64,000 nucleotides of DNA from Copromyces sp. CBS 386.78 (taxonomy: Eukaryota > Ascomycota > Sordariomycetes > Sordariales > Sordariaceae). The notes beneath the pieces were generated by a model, which saw only the letters and a program-made list of their open reading frames with translations, searched no databases and was not told the origin of the DNA. This document shows positions 33,357 to 45,400 of the stretch, piece by piece (the first letter of the stretch is position 1; each line of letters begins with the position of its first letter). The stretch spans positions 620,001-684,000 of the forward strand of contig MU839081.1 of NCBI GenBank assembly GCA_030685235.1. Direction: 5' to 3'. Position numbers and translations under genes: made by a program.

Positions 33357-35828
33357 TCAAAACATCTTAAACAAATCATCAGCATACTTAACGCACAGCT
33401 TTCCCTTGATCTCCACAGCTTTGGGGTTCTTAGCAGCGTCCATCTCCGCCGTGAAACCTTTCAGGAGCTTATCCTGGTTTTTGCGAGCCTCTGCCGTGCC
33501 AGCACCAGCTCCAAAGCCAGTAGCCTTAGCGCCAGCACCAGAAGCCGGAGTCTGACGATGATGGCTGCTGAAAGCCCTGCCTTTTCCATTCTTGGGAAGC
33601 GGAATAGGCGTCATGCTCTGGACAGAACCGTTGGGACCGACGGTTGTAGCGCGGATGGAACGGGATTGACGATCAGCAGCATAACCCGGCGATGAACCGG
33701 GACTGTTGCTGTCAGCCTGAAGAACTTCACCTCCGATGGCCTTGGAAAAGGGGGTCGAGCACACAATGGCGCCGAGCTTGTTTACATCCATGGCGACCTT
33801 CTTCAAAGCGTTGAACAGTATCTCCTGACGGACGGAGGCGCGGAGCTCGTTGGCTTGGATGCGCTGCTCCAGGCTGGCGAGGTTCTGTTTGATGGTGGCC
33901 AGCTCGCCTTGGAAGCTCTCGGTTTGGAAGGAGAGATTGTTGTCAAACTTGACGAAGTGCTTGGCAATACTGAGAAGGGGGTTGGCGGTCATGGTGGCGG
34001 CGACGTTGGAGGCAGTAGTGACTGGGGCGGCATCCTCCTCATTGGCCTCTTGCTCCTCAAGCTTCGGCTCGGGGGAAATCTGCTTTGGGTTGCGTCCTTT
34101 CTTGGACACCTTCGGCTCAGGTGCGGGCGAAGACTTGGTGGCAGCAGCCGCATCGGTGACCTGGTCATGCTCAGGGTCGGCGACATAGATGCCGTTAGCA
34201 GCCTCCTCGTCATCCTGGATGTGCTGATGCTCCTCAACCTCGGCTTGGGCCTTCTTGCTGCTCTTTTTGGCCTTCTTGGTCTTCTTTTTCTTGACGGCAG
34301 AGGCCGACTCATCGATGACCATGTCCGCAATTTCATGCTCAACGGCGAGCTTCTCCACATCATTGGCTGGTGCCGAAACAATCACAGTCTCAGAAGCGCG
34401 GCCGCCGTGCTTGTTCTTGACAAGCTGCATGGCCTCTTCGTCAAGTTGCATGTCGACCTCGACTTGCGTGGTCTCGGCAATAACCGTGGTATCGTCAAGT
34501 TGCGTCGTGCCATCGAGCTCCATGGAGTTCTCGTAGTGGTGCTCCTCCTCCTCCTCGGCACTGATCGTCTTGGCCTTCTTGTTCTTTTTGTTCTTCTTCG
34601 CCTTCTTGGGGGCGGAGACGGTGATGGTGTCATCCTCGTCCAAGGCGTTGGACTCTTCAAGACGGCGCTTCTTGTCTTTCTTGTCCTTCTTGGACTTCTT
34701 CGTCTTCTTCGGGAGATGCTCAGCAGTCGAGTCGTCGTCATCGTGCTGCTCAGGTTTGATGATAGTGGTCATGGCGACACCTGACTCTTCGCCACCAGCG
34801 ACGACATGGTCGTGCATTTCAATATCTCCGTTCTCGCTTCCGCTGTCGTTCTTTGTCGCCACGCTCTCCAGAATCGCGTCAATGTCAGCCGGAGTGAGCG
34901 GATCCTCCTCTGTGCCAGCCGTAGCCCTAAACGGAGTGCCCAGTCTGGGAGCCGCTGGGAAGCCCTTGCTCGTCGGCAACGGGACGGGGGTGCATTTGTT
35001 CGACTTGGAAGGTGAGAACCGGTTGTTCGGCGACGAGTCGAACTGCAGCATCCTGGCAGGCATCTGTCCGAGGGGTGTCTTGGAGTTGAGAGGCGAAGTA
35101 GGCGGGAAGGTCTGGTCCAGAGTTGAGTTCGGGATGGGAGTCAACTTGGTGAACTTCTTCTGTGTCGACTTGACCTTGGAATGAGATTGTTTGTTCTTAT
35201 TTCTAGCGTTGACGTTGTTGACTAGCGACATTAGGGCCGTTGGATTCTCGACGCGGAGTTGGGAACTCGGAGAGGGTGAGGCAGATCTCGTCGCAGGCTC
35301 ATATGGAGGGTATCGCGGGAGCGGGATGCGACTCTCAGAACGAAGCGGCGGGGCGTTCTCCTTGGTCAGCTCAGAGTTGGCGGGGACTGGCGACTGCAGA
35401 GGAGTTGAAAAATGCTCGTCTGCGACAGAGCCCTCGGGTGCGACTGCCTCCTGAAAAACAGTTGCCTTGGGGAAGGTCGGGCTCATGGGCTCCTGCTTGA
35501 TCTTGACCATGTCTTCCTCCCGAGGATCTATCTCCTCGACTGTGACGAAAGTGTCGTCCTTGGTAGAAAGAGTAGGGCTCTGGCCTTTGACGAAGCCACT
35601 CAGATCTGAGGGCTGATCTTCATCGGCCAGATCGCCTCCGGCGCGAGCTTTGGACTTCTTTTTGCTCTTGTTCTTCTTCTTTTTCTTCGCAGAAACAGCA
35701 GCGCTCTGGTTCAGCTTGCTGACGGGTGTCGACATCTTGACCTGAGGCGATTTGGCAACCTGCTTTTTCTTCTCCTTCTTCGCAGAACTTGTGAGCCAAG
35801 TTGGCGCGTCAGGGAGAAAAGGGGCCAT
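33357..35828 (-). CDS. Lys-rich, largely disordered probable nuclear protein, 823 aa
   Basis: Single-exon gene with no domain I recognise. The N-terminus MAPFLPDAPTWLTSS leads into Lys clusters (KKKKKNKSKKKSK near residues 50-62) and more Lys runs at about 365-425 and 510-530 (KKTKKSKKDKKDKK), which resemble nuclear or nucleolar localisation signals. A VKIKQEP motif near residue 109 matches the sumoylation consensus. The C-terminal part looks ordered: a coiled coil near residues 625-690 (FQGELATIKQNLASLEQRIQ) and a conserved-looking end KLLKGFTAEMDAAKNPKAVE then IKGKLCVKYADDLFKMF. The middle is rich in S/T-P sites. A structural or chromatin-associated role is possible, but this is inference from composition. 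Confidence 0.75.
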   Translation of the reverse strand: MAPFLPDAPTWLTSSAKKEKKKQVAKSPQVKMSTPVSKLNQSAAVSAKKKKKNKSKKKSKARAGGDLADEDQPSDLSGFVKGQSPTLSTKDDTFVTVEEIDPREEDMVKIKQEPMSPTFPKATVFQEAVAPEGSVADEHFSTPLQSPVPANSELTKENAPPLRSESRIPLPRYPPYEPATRSASPSPSSQLRVENPTALMSLVNNVNARNKNKQSHSKVKSTQKKFTKLTPIPNSTLDQTFPPTSPLNSKTPLGQMPARMLQFDSSPNNRFSPSKSNKCTPVPLPTSKGFPAAPRLGTPFRATAGTEEDPLTPADIDAILESVATKNDSGSENGDIEMHDHVVAGGEESGVAMTTIIKPEQHDDDDSTAEHLPKKTKKSKKDKKDKKRRLEESNALDEDDTITVSAPKKAKKNKKNKKAKTISAEEEEEHHYENSMELDGTTQLDDTTVIAETTQVEVDMQLDEEAMQLVKNKHGGRASETVIVSAPANDVEKLAVEHEIADMVIDESASAVKKKKTKKAKKSSKKAQAEVEEHQHIQDDEEAANGIYVADPEHDQVTDAAAATKSSPAPEPKVSKKGRNPKQISPEPKLEEQEANEEDAAPVTTASNVAATMTANPLLSIAKHFVKFDNNLSFQTESFQGELATIKQNLASLEQRIQANELRASVRQEILFNALKKVAMDVNKLGAIVCSTPFSKAIGGEVLQADSNSPGSSPGYAADRQSRSIRATTVGPNGSVQSMTPIPLPKNGKGRAFSSHHRQTPASGAGAKATGFGAGAGTAEARKNQDKLLKGFTAEMDAAKNPKAVEIKGKLCVKYADDLFKMF

Positions 35829-36966
35829 GGTGTGAGCCCAGAGTGAGGTCAGCTTGAGGAAGTGACTATTGGGTGACTCTATGGCGATGGAGAAATTTGC
35901 TTGGTTTGTGCTTCTATAGGCTCTGACGGATCAGTCGAGCAGGCTTTGTGACCAGAGAACCAAGGAGACAATTGACGAGAGAGAAGTTGTGTTGATGCAC
36001 TCAACAAGGTGGTGGTGGTGGATGGTTGATGTTTTTGGTTGACCTGTGCGGAAGTAGTGACGCGGGGGGGAGATGGATGCTGGAAGGAGTGAAAGCTGGA
36101 CGAGGTGAAATAGTGGAGGGGTCAGTCAAGGTTTGGAAGTGAATTGGAAGTGGAAGGTGCTGGAGTTCCTAGTGCCGGCCGAATCGATGTCTGCCTGCGG
36201 GTTTTGTGGACCGGTCACTTGCAGACGCCCCTTCACTTGGAAGGTTGTCAGTCACCTTGAGTTCAGATGGAAATTATGGTTGCCGGGTAACGGGGGTGGT
36301 CAAGACAGATAGATAGTGGGAGCAGTCCACTTATCTGAACATGACACTCGGTTGCTTCCTGGTCACTCGATGTCACAGCTGCTAGATGTCAGTCGTATAA
36401 CATTGTGTATACACTACGAACGAGTTGGGCAGTAGTATTTCTTCTGTTAATAGTTTCAGCAGACAGCCCATTAAGAAGCATAGAAGAGTATCCAAGGACT
36501 CCCAAACCAGACCTAGGTTCGGATTCCAAGCCGCACGCATCTCCCTTCGTGCAAGTTCTGATATTCCCACTTGGGATTGTGTTAGCTTCGAGTCCTTCGC
36601 CCCATACTCGAGTTGCTTCACCATGCACGCATCTAAGAACATAATAATTTGTAATGATATATGAATTTGGTATAAGCCAAAAACCTAGCCCAATCCGCTA
36701 CCGAAAACGCCTGCAAATGATGATGACTAACTACAAAATGGTATAATGTAAACTGCTGACCGACTGACTTTGACCTCGGATACAACGCTCGATGGTCGGT
36801 GACTGCTCAGCCACCTTTTCCAGGAGAAAAGACAAACGTTTTAAACGCTTGTAGTATGTTCCGGGTTCATAAGTGTGTATCCAAGTCCCTCCTCAAGGAC
36901 AAAATATATGCAAAAAAGCGTACCCCTGCATCCTGTAACAACTGGAAGCAGTTTGTTGCCTTCTGC
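35829..36966. other. Intergenic, promoter of Lys-rich gene and 3' region of GH76 gene
   Basis: 1.1 kb between two leftward genes. GGTGGTGG-type low complexity near 36010. No coding region supported. Confidence 0.5.
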
Positions 36967-38539
36967 TTACTTCTTACGCTCACCTATCCCGGTGGCCAAA
37001 AAGAAGTACGTTCCGAGGATAGAGCACACCACAAACGCGGTAAGCACTCCCGCGCCCGCCTTGTCTTTCCCCGTAAGCTCCGACATGGACATGAGCGTCG
37101 CCGGCTTCTCTCCCGCATTGGGATTACCGCGACTCTCACCACCGGTGCTGTTGGTAACCAAGGGTTTAATCACGGCCTGCTCCTCGGTGATCAGATACGT
37201 CGAGAACGCCGCGAGCGCGCTCATCTCCTGGCCGGCGGGGCCGTTGTTCACGTCACCGTCGTACTTGCCGACGTTCCAGCGGTAGCCGCAGGTGCCGTCG
37301 GCCAGGCAGCTGTCGATGACACCCTCGATGTTGGTCTTGAAGGTCTTGACGATGGGGTCGCGGACGAGACCGGGCGCCATGAGCGCGGCGGTGGCCAGTG
37401 AGCGGAGGAGGTAGCCCTTGAAGGAGTGCTGGTCGACGTTGCAAAGGAGTCTGTCGCTCAGCTCGCAGGCGCGTTCGACCATGACGCCCTTGGGGAAGAA
37501 GAATTCGAGGGTTCGGTTGACGAGGCCGGTAAGGGGCTTTCCCCATTTTTCAGCATCTTCGGTCTGTAAATAGGGTGTGTTAGCTCTCAAGGTCATATAC
37601 TGGTACTCGCTAGAGTTGTTGGCAACGAGCTTACCATGTTGTACATGATGGCGACACCCTGAATCGTGATGGCTGCGTTGGCTGACCATTGGACCTTGTT
37701 GATGTCTGTGCAGTTATGGGGGACATGACCACCGTCGTAGATGTTCCAGTTCTTGTCGATGTAACCGACGTCCCGGATCCAGTTGAAAGTCTTCTCGGCC
37801 CAATCGGAGTAAGTGCTGTTAGCGGTATAGCGTGCCAGTCTTGCGCCGAGGTTGAAGAAACAGGCATTGGCGATGGTATTCTTGTAGTCGTATCCAGCAT
37901 TGGAGTGGAAAATCTGCCAGCGCAAACCTCCACCGCACTCGTCGTCATGGCGGTCGTCGGCAGCCTGAGTGTTGAAGACGGCCTGGGCCATCTCAAGCCA
38001 ATCAGCCTCGCCAGGAGCCAAGGGGAAGTTGACTTCGGCGGCGAGCATGGCAGACAATCCCCAGAAACCCTGATCATCGTTACCGAGAGAGGCAGTCCAG
38101 TTGGGCGACATGAAACTGTTCTGAGGCGGATCGGCTTGGAAGACGAGGGCCTGCTTGGCTAGGGCATTGTATGTGTCGTCGCCAGTGTAATGCCAGTAGT
38201 CGATGAATGTCCCCCACATGGCACCAGCCTCCCACCAGTAGTATGGTCCTGCTGGCGGGGGACCAGGAAGAATACCGATGGTTTGTCCAGGTTTGTTGCC
38301 AGAGTAGTATGATATCAGATTCTCTGCGACAGTCTTTGCCGCCGTTTTTATGGATGCTGTTCTCCGAGATTAGCTACCATAAATCCAGTGACCGATGACG
38401 TCGAGAAACAAGACGAGATATGTAAGTGGTACTGACCAGTGTCGTTCAGGTTGACTTGGAGTGTTGTTGCGCCGTATACATTGCTAGCGGCAGCGAGCAG
38501 CAACGGTCCTACGCCAGCGATCTTGGTTGTAAAAAGCAT
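36967..38539 (-). CDS. GPI-type GH76 alpha-1,6-mannanase-like protein (Dcw1/Dfg5 family), 473 aa
   Basis: Cell-wall enzyme family thought to link GPI-anchored proteins to wall polysaccharide. Three exons: 38437-38539, 37635-38356 and 36967-37563; introns 80 and 71 nt. The signal peptide MLFTTKIAGVGPLLLAAASN is encoded in the first exon. The GH76 core has YYWWEAGAMWGTFIDYW, the catalytic Asp pair D128-D129 in GNDDQGFWG, CGGGLRWQIF, NACFFNLGARLARYT and a C-terminal catalytic-domain end with LLCNVDQHSFKGYLLRSLA. Residues about 445-468 form a hydrophobic tail (GAGVLTAFVVCSILGTYFFL) preceded by a Ser/Thr/Gly-rich linker, the layout of a GPI signal. The first splice junction is placed so that TASIKTAAKTVAENL is restored. 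Dfg5 versus Dcw1 cannot be told apart here. Confidence 0.92.
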
Positions 38540-41365
38540 GGCGAGAGTTGACCTAGTATTCCGATTCCATACACGCGCGTTTCACAACCAATGATATGAC
38601 CCTCCGAAATCGATATTATTGTATGTATGTTTGCGTAGGTACGTAGGTAGATGTCGATTTACAGTCGAAACAAATGCATGGGGTAACTGATTTGGTTGAG
38701 CGAGGGACAGCCGATATGAAAGCCAGAGGAAGATGGAAAGGCAAAGGGGTCCCAGATTGGCGTTCGTCGGGATCGATGGAGTTCCCTTGTAGAGGAGTTC
38801 CAGTTCCCTGTAGACTTGTATGGGTTGTGGCCTCCACCCTGTAATTAGATGACTGTGGTCCGTGGCGGCGGCGGCGATGGCGGCGATGGTGGATACGGGC
38901 GGTTTGACGACTTTCAAGAAGATGAGAAAACAACAACGACAACAACAACAACAACAACCCTTTTCCTCCTCCTCCTCCTCGTCCCCCCTGCCCCCAGTTA
39001 TCCCCGGGCTGACCTGACGTAAGGAAAAACCGAGTTGGATCTCTGGAGTGCGCCGTCGAAGGGGCCGAAGGGGGCGTTCACACTGGGCCAGGATTGGCTA
39101 GGATCGTGGTTTGCCAGAGAAAGGAGAGCGAATTGGGCGACATCAGACGCTCCACTTCTGAATGCGTCCAATGAGACATGCGCACCAAGACAGCGACTGG
39201 GGATCGGACGGATGCAATGCGCCCCACTGGCAATGTTCTGGGCAAAGCTGCCCCTTTGATGTCCCTTTTCGGCCATCCATCTTCCGAATGACTGCGCGGT
39301 CTTTTGTTGTGTCCTACCGCTTTTTCTCACTCGATTTGTTTTTACTCAAGCCAATCCTGTCACTGGATCGAACCCAAGAAACCCTGCGACCCGCATCAGC
39401 TCACCAGCATATTGGTCGAAAGCAGTTATACCCGGCGCTACACCTGTTTGAGCAAAAACAAATCGAGTGAGAAAAACCGGTATGTCCATCTGGTCATTGC
39501 ACCAAACCGACGGCTTTCAACAGTGTTGGTTTCAATAAATTATTCTGATACTTCAATTTGAGATGGTTTTGGTGTAGTCAGTTGAACTACGTAACGGAGC
39601 ATGAAGAGTGGCAGTATAAACAAGGCCGGACATGACTGTCGCGACTGTCTATCACGCCCATCAAATTCCACTTGTTCGGTTTCAGTTTCCTGTTTGTCTC
39701 TTCCACTTCTTCTGTTGGTTCTCCTATGCACAAGTAATCATCGTTGCCTGCCCGTTGATGTCGGTCGACTCTTCTTTACTTCTTAGGTGGCCCCTATAGA
39801 CCCCTTTTTTTTACCCCTCTCCTTCTCTACGGGAGCCTCGGCCAGGTGCCTGTCTCTAACCCATGGGATCGGATGTCAATTGACTGAATTGAAGCCATGT
39901 GAGACCCTGCTCTGTGGGAAATGGAAATGTTCGGAACCCCACTACTACAGACTCCGCCTCAACGTGCGCGACATCGACCAGCCTGGAGCCGCAGGAGCCC
40001 GACACAACTTCCACTCAGCTTACCCTGAAACTTACTAGCGCATTCGTTTTTCGTATTTTTGACCCACTTGTGCTGCTACTCCCGCGTTTTCCTCTCTTGG
40101 CAAGTTGGCCAAGAGCTTCCTTCCGTCAACATCTTCCAAACCAAGTTCAACAACAGCTTCCATTCATTGCCATAACCCGGAGTTTGACGAACTCAATTAC
40201 AGAAAAACCTAAACCCTCGAAACCTCTATGGGCTGAAGAAGGTGGACCTCACAACTTGAAGCCATGTGGTGGCTTTCAACGAACAGATTCGGCAGTACGG
40301 CAACACAGGGTGATGGCCACCAACGTCTTTCCCATACCTATATAGGTCATCTACCCATCGAAGGTAAGCCTAGGCAACAGGGTAAAAGATATATTCATGT
40401 GGTTAAGCCATACAGTGCTCTTTTAGAAACACGACCGTGCGTGGCCGTTGGCGCCGGTTCCTTTCACATGTTGGGCCCTGGCATCGTTGAGGAACCCCAT
40501 TGACTGCGTTCCTTTGTCATTGCGATGGCAGATTGAGTTATATCAACATAAGTTTCGTCAACCTCTCGGGGGGCCCAATCGTCACTCTACGACTTCGGGC
40601 TGTTCTGAACTTTTGATACTTATAGCCATGGTCATTCACATGACCTGATGATGATGATTTGATTGCAAGGTAACAGATACTGGATTGAGACCGCCAATGT
40701 CTTCCGCGGTTTGTATCGAGCATGTCAACTTAGGGATATGTGATGGCGTTCCTACATATGCATAGTCGATGGCTTCTCGATACATGAGCAGGTTGATAAA
40801 CGAATGCCAGAGGAACCATCCGCCCACATATGGCTTAATGAGAAGGGTTTTTGGAGCTAAGGGACAGATCTTCAACAATACGGAGGATGTATATGAAGGT
40901 GAACAGTACTTACCAATCACACGCATTGCTCGTCAGGTCTTGAATCCCACATCTTCCCTTTGGGGTTCCAAAGTGCCATCATCATTTTCATGTCAAGCAC
41001 TCGTTTACCCCTAACCCTAATACGAGAGGCCCTTCCCTATCGATAACAACCTGAAGTTAAGGACGGGACCCCACCACGACAGCCCACACCGCGGTGAACT
41101 GGCCTGTGCATTACACCCTTCGGCTTCCCGTTGCCGGCCGGCGCGCGCATCAGTTTCCAATCTCATTATTGTCCCGAACCGCGCCGACATCCATGACTTC
41201 AACTTCACCTCGACCTATTACGGTACTGTTCCTGTTCCTGCACGACATTCGTATCCTTGCTCCGAGACAAGGACCCCACCGACGATCAACGACTGCCATA
41301 CCAATCCTTCGCTTCGACCGTAGCCGAGCTACCAGAAACCGTCGAAACAAACGAACATAGTCAAG
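38540..41365. other. 2.8-kb intergenic between divergent GH76 gene and COX23
   Basis: Holds both promoters, ACA and CCT low-complexity tracts near 38930-38985, and the inverted-repeat element at 39315-39482 listed separately. Reading frames near 39.8-40.5 kb are short, ambiguous in frame, and have no recognisable product. A CCCTAACCCTAA near 41009 is a single partial telomere-like match. Confidence 0.45.
39315..39482. mobile_element. MITE-like inverted-repeat element 4 (168 bp)
   Basis: A 37-bp inverted repeat (39315-39351 against 39446-39482) matches at 34 of 37 positions and starts TACCG, with ACTCG at positions 15-19. Ends are TA; a further TGTCC lies directly outside on both sides, so the target duplication could be TA or longer. 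No coding capacity. Confidence 0.7.
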
Positions 41366-41820
41366 ATGGCGCAAGCTGGCAGCGGAGGCAAGGAGCCATG
41401 GAACGATGAGACCAAGAACAAGTTCGAAGGGTATGTCCAGGGACAGTGGCGGCAGTATGGGTGGGCGGTGTTGACCGCGCAGGGCCTATGAAGTGAATGG
41501 AAAGAAAGAAAGGATAGACGGCTGACCAGGCAATTGAGAGGAAACATACAGAAAGAGCAGAAGTGAATACTTCGATCCGTGCCATGAGGCCGCGCAACGG
41601 AGTATTAAGTGTCTGCACCGCAACCAAGGAGACCGGACCATGTGCTCGGATTACTTTGAGGCGTATAGGAATTGCAAGAAGCAATGGGTTAGTTGTAGTG
41701 GTTGCCGGATTGGGTGGCATGCGAAACGAACACGTGGAAGATATGCTAACGGATTGACTACTGGGGACATAGATCGAAAGAAGGCGGGAACAGAAGAGGA
41801 AGGAGGGTGCGCTCTTCTAA
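41366..41820 (+). CDS. COX23: Twin CX9C mitochondrial protein Cox23, 82 aa
   Basis: Small intermembrane-space protein needed for cytochrome c oxidase assembly, imported by the Mia40 disulfide relay. Three exons: 41366-41430, 41552-41687 and 41773-41820 (introns 121 and 85 nt). The spliced protein has both CX9C motifs: C32-X9-C42 in [17 protein letters not shown] and C53-X9-C63 in [16 protein letters not shown], making a CHCH helical hairpin. The motif spacing and the residues SRSEYFDPC and IERRREQKR match Cox23 rather than Cox17 or Cox19. There is no cleavable presequence, as expected for this import route. The single exon frames are too short to stand out alone; identity rests on the spliced product. 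Confidence 0.93.
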
Positions 41821-42441
41821 ACAACCAGTCCTCCCGTCGATGGGAGCATGTGACAATGAGAGCCAGGAATATAACAAGTACTATAAAGAGCATGGGAGCA
41901 AGAGGAAGGAAGAAGATCAACGCGGGCGACATCATTGCTTCACCGCGTTTGTACACATAGTCATTGTAAAGCATTTTCTGCATGGGTAGGCGTTTAGGAT
42001 ATGGAAGACGGGTGTGCCTGTTTAGTCGTTCATCAGAGACGAACAAGGAAGAAATAGAGAACGATATGGGTGTATGTGACGATCCTGGAATCGGCAATTG
42101 CTAGAAAAGGGGCAGGGGAGATGCTCAAGGTAAACATCAAATAAAGCCGATATGACGACGGAGCCACTCACCTCGGTCAGGGCGGGGTTCGATCACTGCA
42201 GCACCACATCCGCTCCGCCGCACGAGCCACCCATTCAGTGCGTACAGCAAGCTCAACTTTCAACCTTCTAAATCGACAAACTTACCAAGTCAACACCAAA
42301 GTGCAGTGCAAGCGGCCAAGTCTTTGGGTCACGGTGCCTCTTCAATCTTTCATTCTATTTCTTCGTTCCCTTTTTGGCCACCAATCTTTTAAATTTTTCC
42401 AACGCCAAGACTGAGCAAGCAAGTAGGCAAAAATACCAACA
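41821..42441. other. Intergenic, COX23 3' region and NAA25 promoter
   Basis: 620 bases between two rightward genes. A GGGTTCGATCA near 42185 looks like a tRNA B-box but no cloverleaf can be built around it. Nothing else seen. Confidence 0.5.
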
Positions 42442-45400
42442 ATGTCATATGGACGATATGGGCGCCCAGCCCTTAAAAACAGCGTCGACGTCCAGCTACA
42501 GACCGCCTTCACTGACGGCAACTGGAACACCGTCATTCGTTTGGCCGACAAGCGCTTCAAAACTCTCAAGGACCCTTACTACGAGGTATATACTCTTGAT
42601 GATATGCCTCACACTACTGTCTCATCAGTCCAGTCACTCACTATTTCCCATTAGGCAATCAGAATCGCTGCCGAGTCGCAGCTTGATGGCACCACAGAAA
42701 GGTGTACGGCACTGATCGCCATCGACGAGCTCGTCAAGTCCAAGGCTGTGCCTGACTATGACACTCTTGAGCTCCTTGAGTGGGCTGCTCAAGATTATCT
42801 CTACGACACCGAGTATGCCGAGACGCTGGGCCCCCTCAGAGCCCGCTGGGTTAAGGCGAACCCCAAGAGCAAGTATTCCGTAAAGTGTCTTCAGTCCTGC
42901 TTGGAGTTTTGGGATCTTGTGAGCGCTCAGCAGATTGCCACGACTCTGGACAAGGCCTTTGCCAATTCGGGAGACCGCCAATATATGTTCTGGAGCATTA
43001 CTCTTACCTACCTCCTTTCAGTGAGTCCCCTTTATACCCTGAGGAACGAGTACCCACAGCTGACATGTTCAGATCAGCCCCCAGTGCAGTGAAGCCAGCA
43101 AAAAGGTGTACAGCCTTCTTGTAGTGAAGCAACTTGAGAGGGCGGCTGATATTACTGAAAACGTATGTTGTCCCTAGAGCTACTTACTGGATCACCCTTC
43201 GTCAGCCAGACACTGTCTAACCCCTGCTTTAGTCCGAGAAAGTCGAGCCTAAAGATCGAGGCCTGCTTCAAGAAGAGGAAATCTCTCTTTATTACCGTGT
43301 CATGCTCTCCCATGGCTCCAAGGAAGACTTCATCAGCCGCATGGAGAGCTCCAAACTGGGACCTCTTGCCCAACTCAAGGAGGGCCGCAAGGATCTGTTC
43401 TACCAAGCGCTGAACGCCTATGAATCGTGGAGCGAATGGGACCGGATCTATGACCTTTGCCGTCAAGCTCTCAGACTGGGCCTTGATGGTGCGACACCGA
43501 CCTTCTCCGTCTGTGACTACAAGGTGTGGAAGAAGTTCGCCTTGGCTGCCAGCAAATCCAAGGATCACGAAACTGCCCTTGGCGAGGTGCAGAGCATCCT
43601 CAAAGAGTTCATTGCGCTCAAGACCAACACCGCCATGTACAAGAAGAACATTGCTCTCGCCCTCCTCGACACTGCGTTCCGTCAGCCTACAGCACCAGGA
43701 AGCTCTGGTAGCGAGTCAGGGCTGACCCCGAGAGTTATCCAAATCGGCCTGTACTTGGACAGCTACTTTGATAAGTTGTCTGCGTTTGACGATGTCAAGG
43801 ACTTTGTTGCAGAACTCAGCTTTGACGAGGTCAAGGGTCTCATGGAGGAGGTCCTTCCCAAGATGCTTGAAGAGGCGAGTTCCCTTTTCATATCATTTGA
43901 CATTGGCAACATATTACTAACCATCTCCATATGTAGAAGTCTGAAAAGTCCAGTCAGGTTATCCTCAAGTCACTAGTCTGCAAGCTGCGCTACCTCCTCA
44001 CCACTTGCACACAAACACTCTCTCACAACCCATCTGTGGCGGACGGCCAAGAGCAGGACAAGCCGTACCAATGCCGTCTGTGCTCCAACCTTACGTCTCT
44101 ACCATGCGAGAGCTGCTTGAGGAGCGTGGTTACCGAGGCCGCCCAAATATACCAACAGATCGTCGACGACTCTGAGCTGTTGGCAGCAATCCCCCGTTTC
44201 GACAAGGACCCCCGCGTTGACTTGGCCCTTGTCATGGGTAACTCGATGCTCAAGCTTTCTGGCTTGCGTCCTCGCACTTCCGATGTTGCCCCGGCACCGC
44301 TGCGGGATGTGAACCCATCGCTGTTCCTCCAGGCGGTCCTTGTCCTGGATACCCAGCTAAAGGTTACGCCTGGCGATGTCGCGCTGCGCCTTCTCCTGGC
44401 CCAACTCTACCTCCTCCTCGGATGCGCTTCCTATGCCTACCAGATCTGGACTCCTCTGGATGTTAAGCGCACTATCCAGGATTCTCTCAGCCCTCTGTTC
44501 TTTGACAGGATATCAAGCTTGTCGCCAGGCCTGTTTACTGGTACCCGCCCATTGATGGAGCCGCTGCGATCATACTACAACAACAGTCTGCACAGCAGCT
44601 GCCCTTTGCGGATCTGGGACGCGTTCGGCTCTGGGAGCTATAGCAGTATCTTGGAGATGACCGAGTTCGACAGCAAGCTGCGGAGAAGCTGCACGCTTAT
44701 GATGTCCATTGTGGAAGAGCGACGGGCAACTCGTGCGTTTGGTGGAAAGATCGAATGTGAGATTGGCGATTTGGCGCTCACTGGTACGTCTGCCTTGGTC
44801 AAGCTCCCCTAAACAAAACTAACATGTTCCTAGAAAACATCGATGACACGACCACCATACTCAACAAGACCGACTACGGTTCCTTTGTCAACCTCGAGAG
44901 TCCTCAGGGTCCTCCCATTCAGGAGTTCCTCCGTATCGGTCCCGAGCTTTCGAACGAGCGCGCCCACCTCTCATTCCTAGCCGAGCAATATCTCGACCTT
45001 ATCCACCACAAGCCCCCCAAGGACCACCGCCCTTACAAGCCCAGCGAGGCCTCCATCAAGGAGCGTGCCTACACCTTCGAGACGCTCTCGCAGCTCAACA
45101 ACTCGCTAACCAGCTTCATTCACCGTCCTACCACCCCTGCCGCGCTCACCTCGCCAGAAGCAACCTACTACACCGTCGTCTCCCTCCTCTCAGCAGCCGT
45201 GCTCACGGCGCTCTCCACCACTCGTGCCGAGCCGTACCCGGCGGAGACCATGAGCGTCATCACCTCGTCCATCCGCACCGCCTTCACCGGTCTGCACACC
45301 CGCTTCGCCTCTTCTTCCACTGCTTCCAAGGGTGGCGTAGACGAAACCTTGTACTCCCTCAGTGACATGCACACGCTGTCCTACCTCCGGGAGACGGCCC

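Noticed and set aside
33855..34784. 309-codon + strand open frame, Leu-rich, looks membrane-like
   Set aside because: Antisense of the Lys-rich gene; Lys codons read backward give Leu/Phe runs.
42175..42215. Possible tRNA B-box GGGTTCGATCA
   Set aside because: No matching acceptor, D or anticodon arms can be placed around it on either strand.
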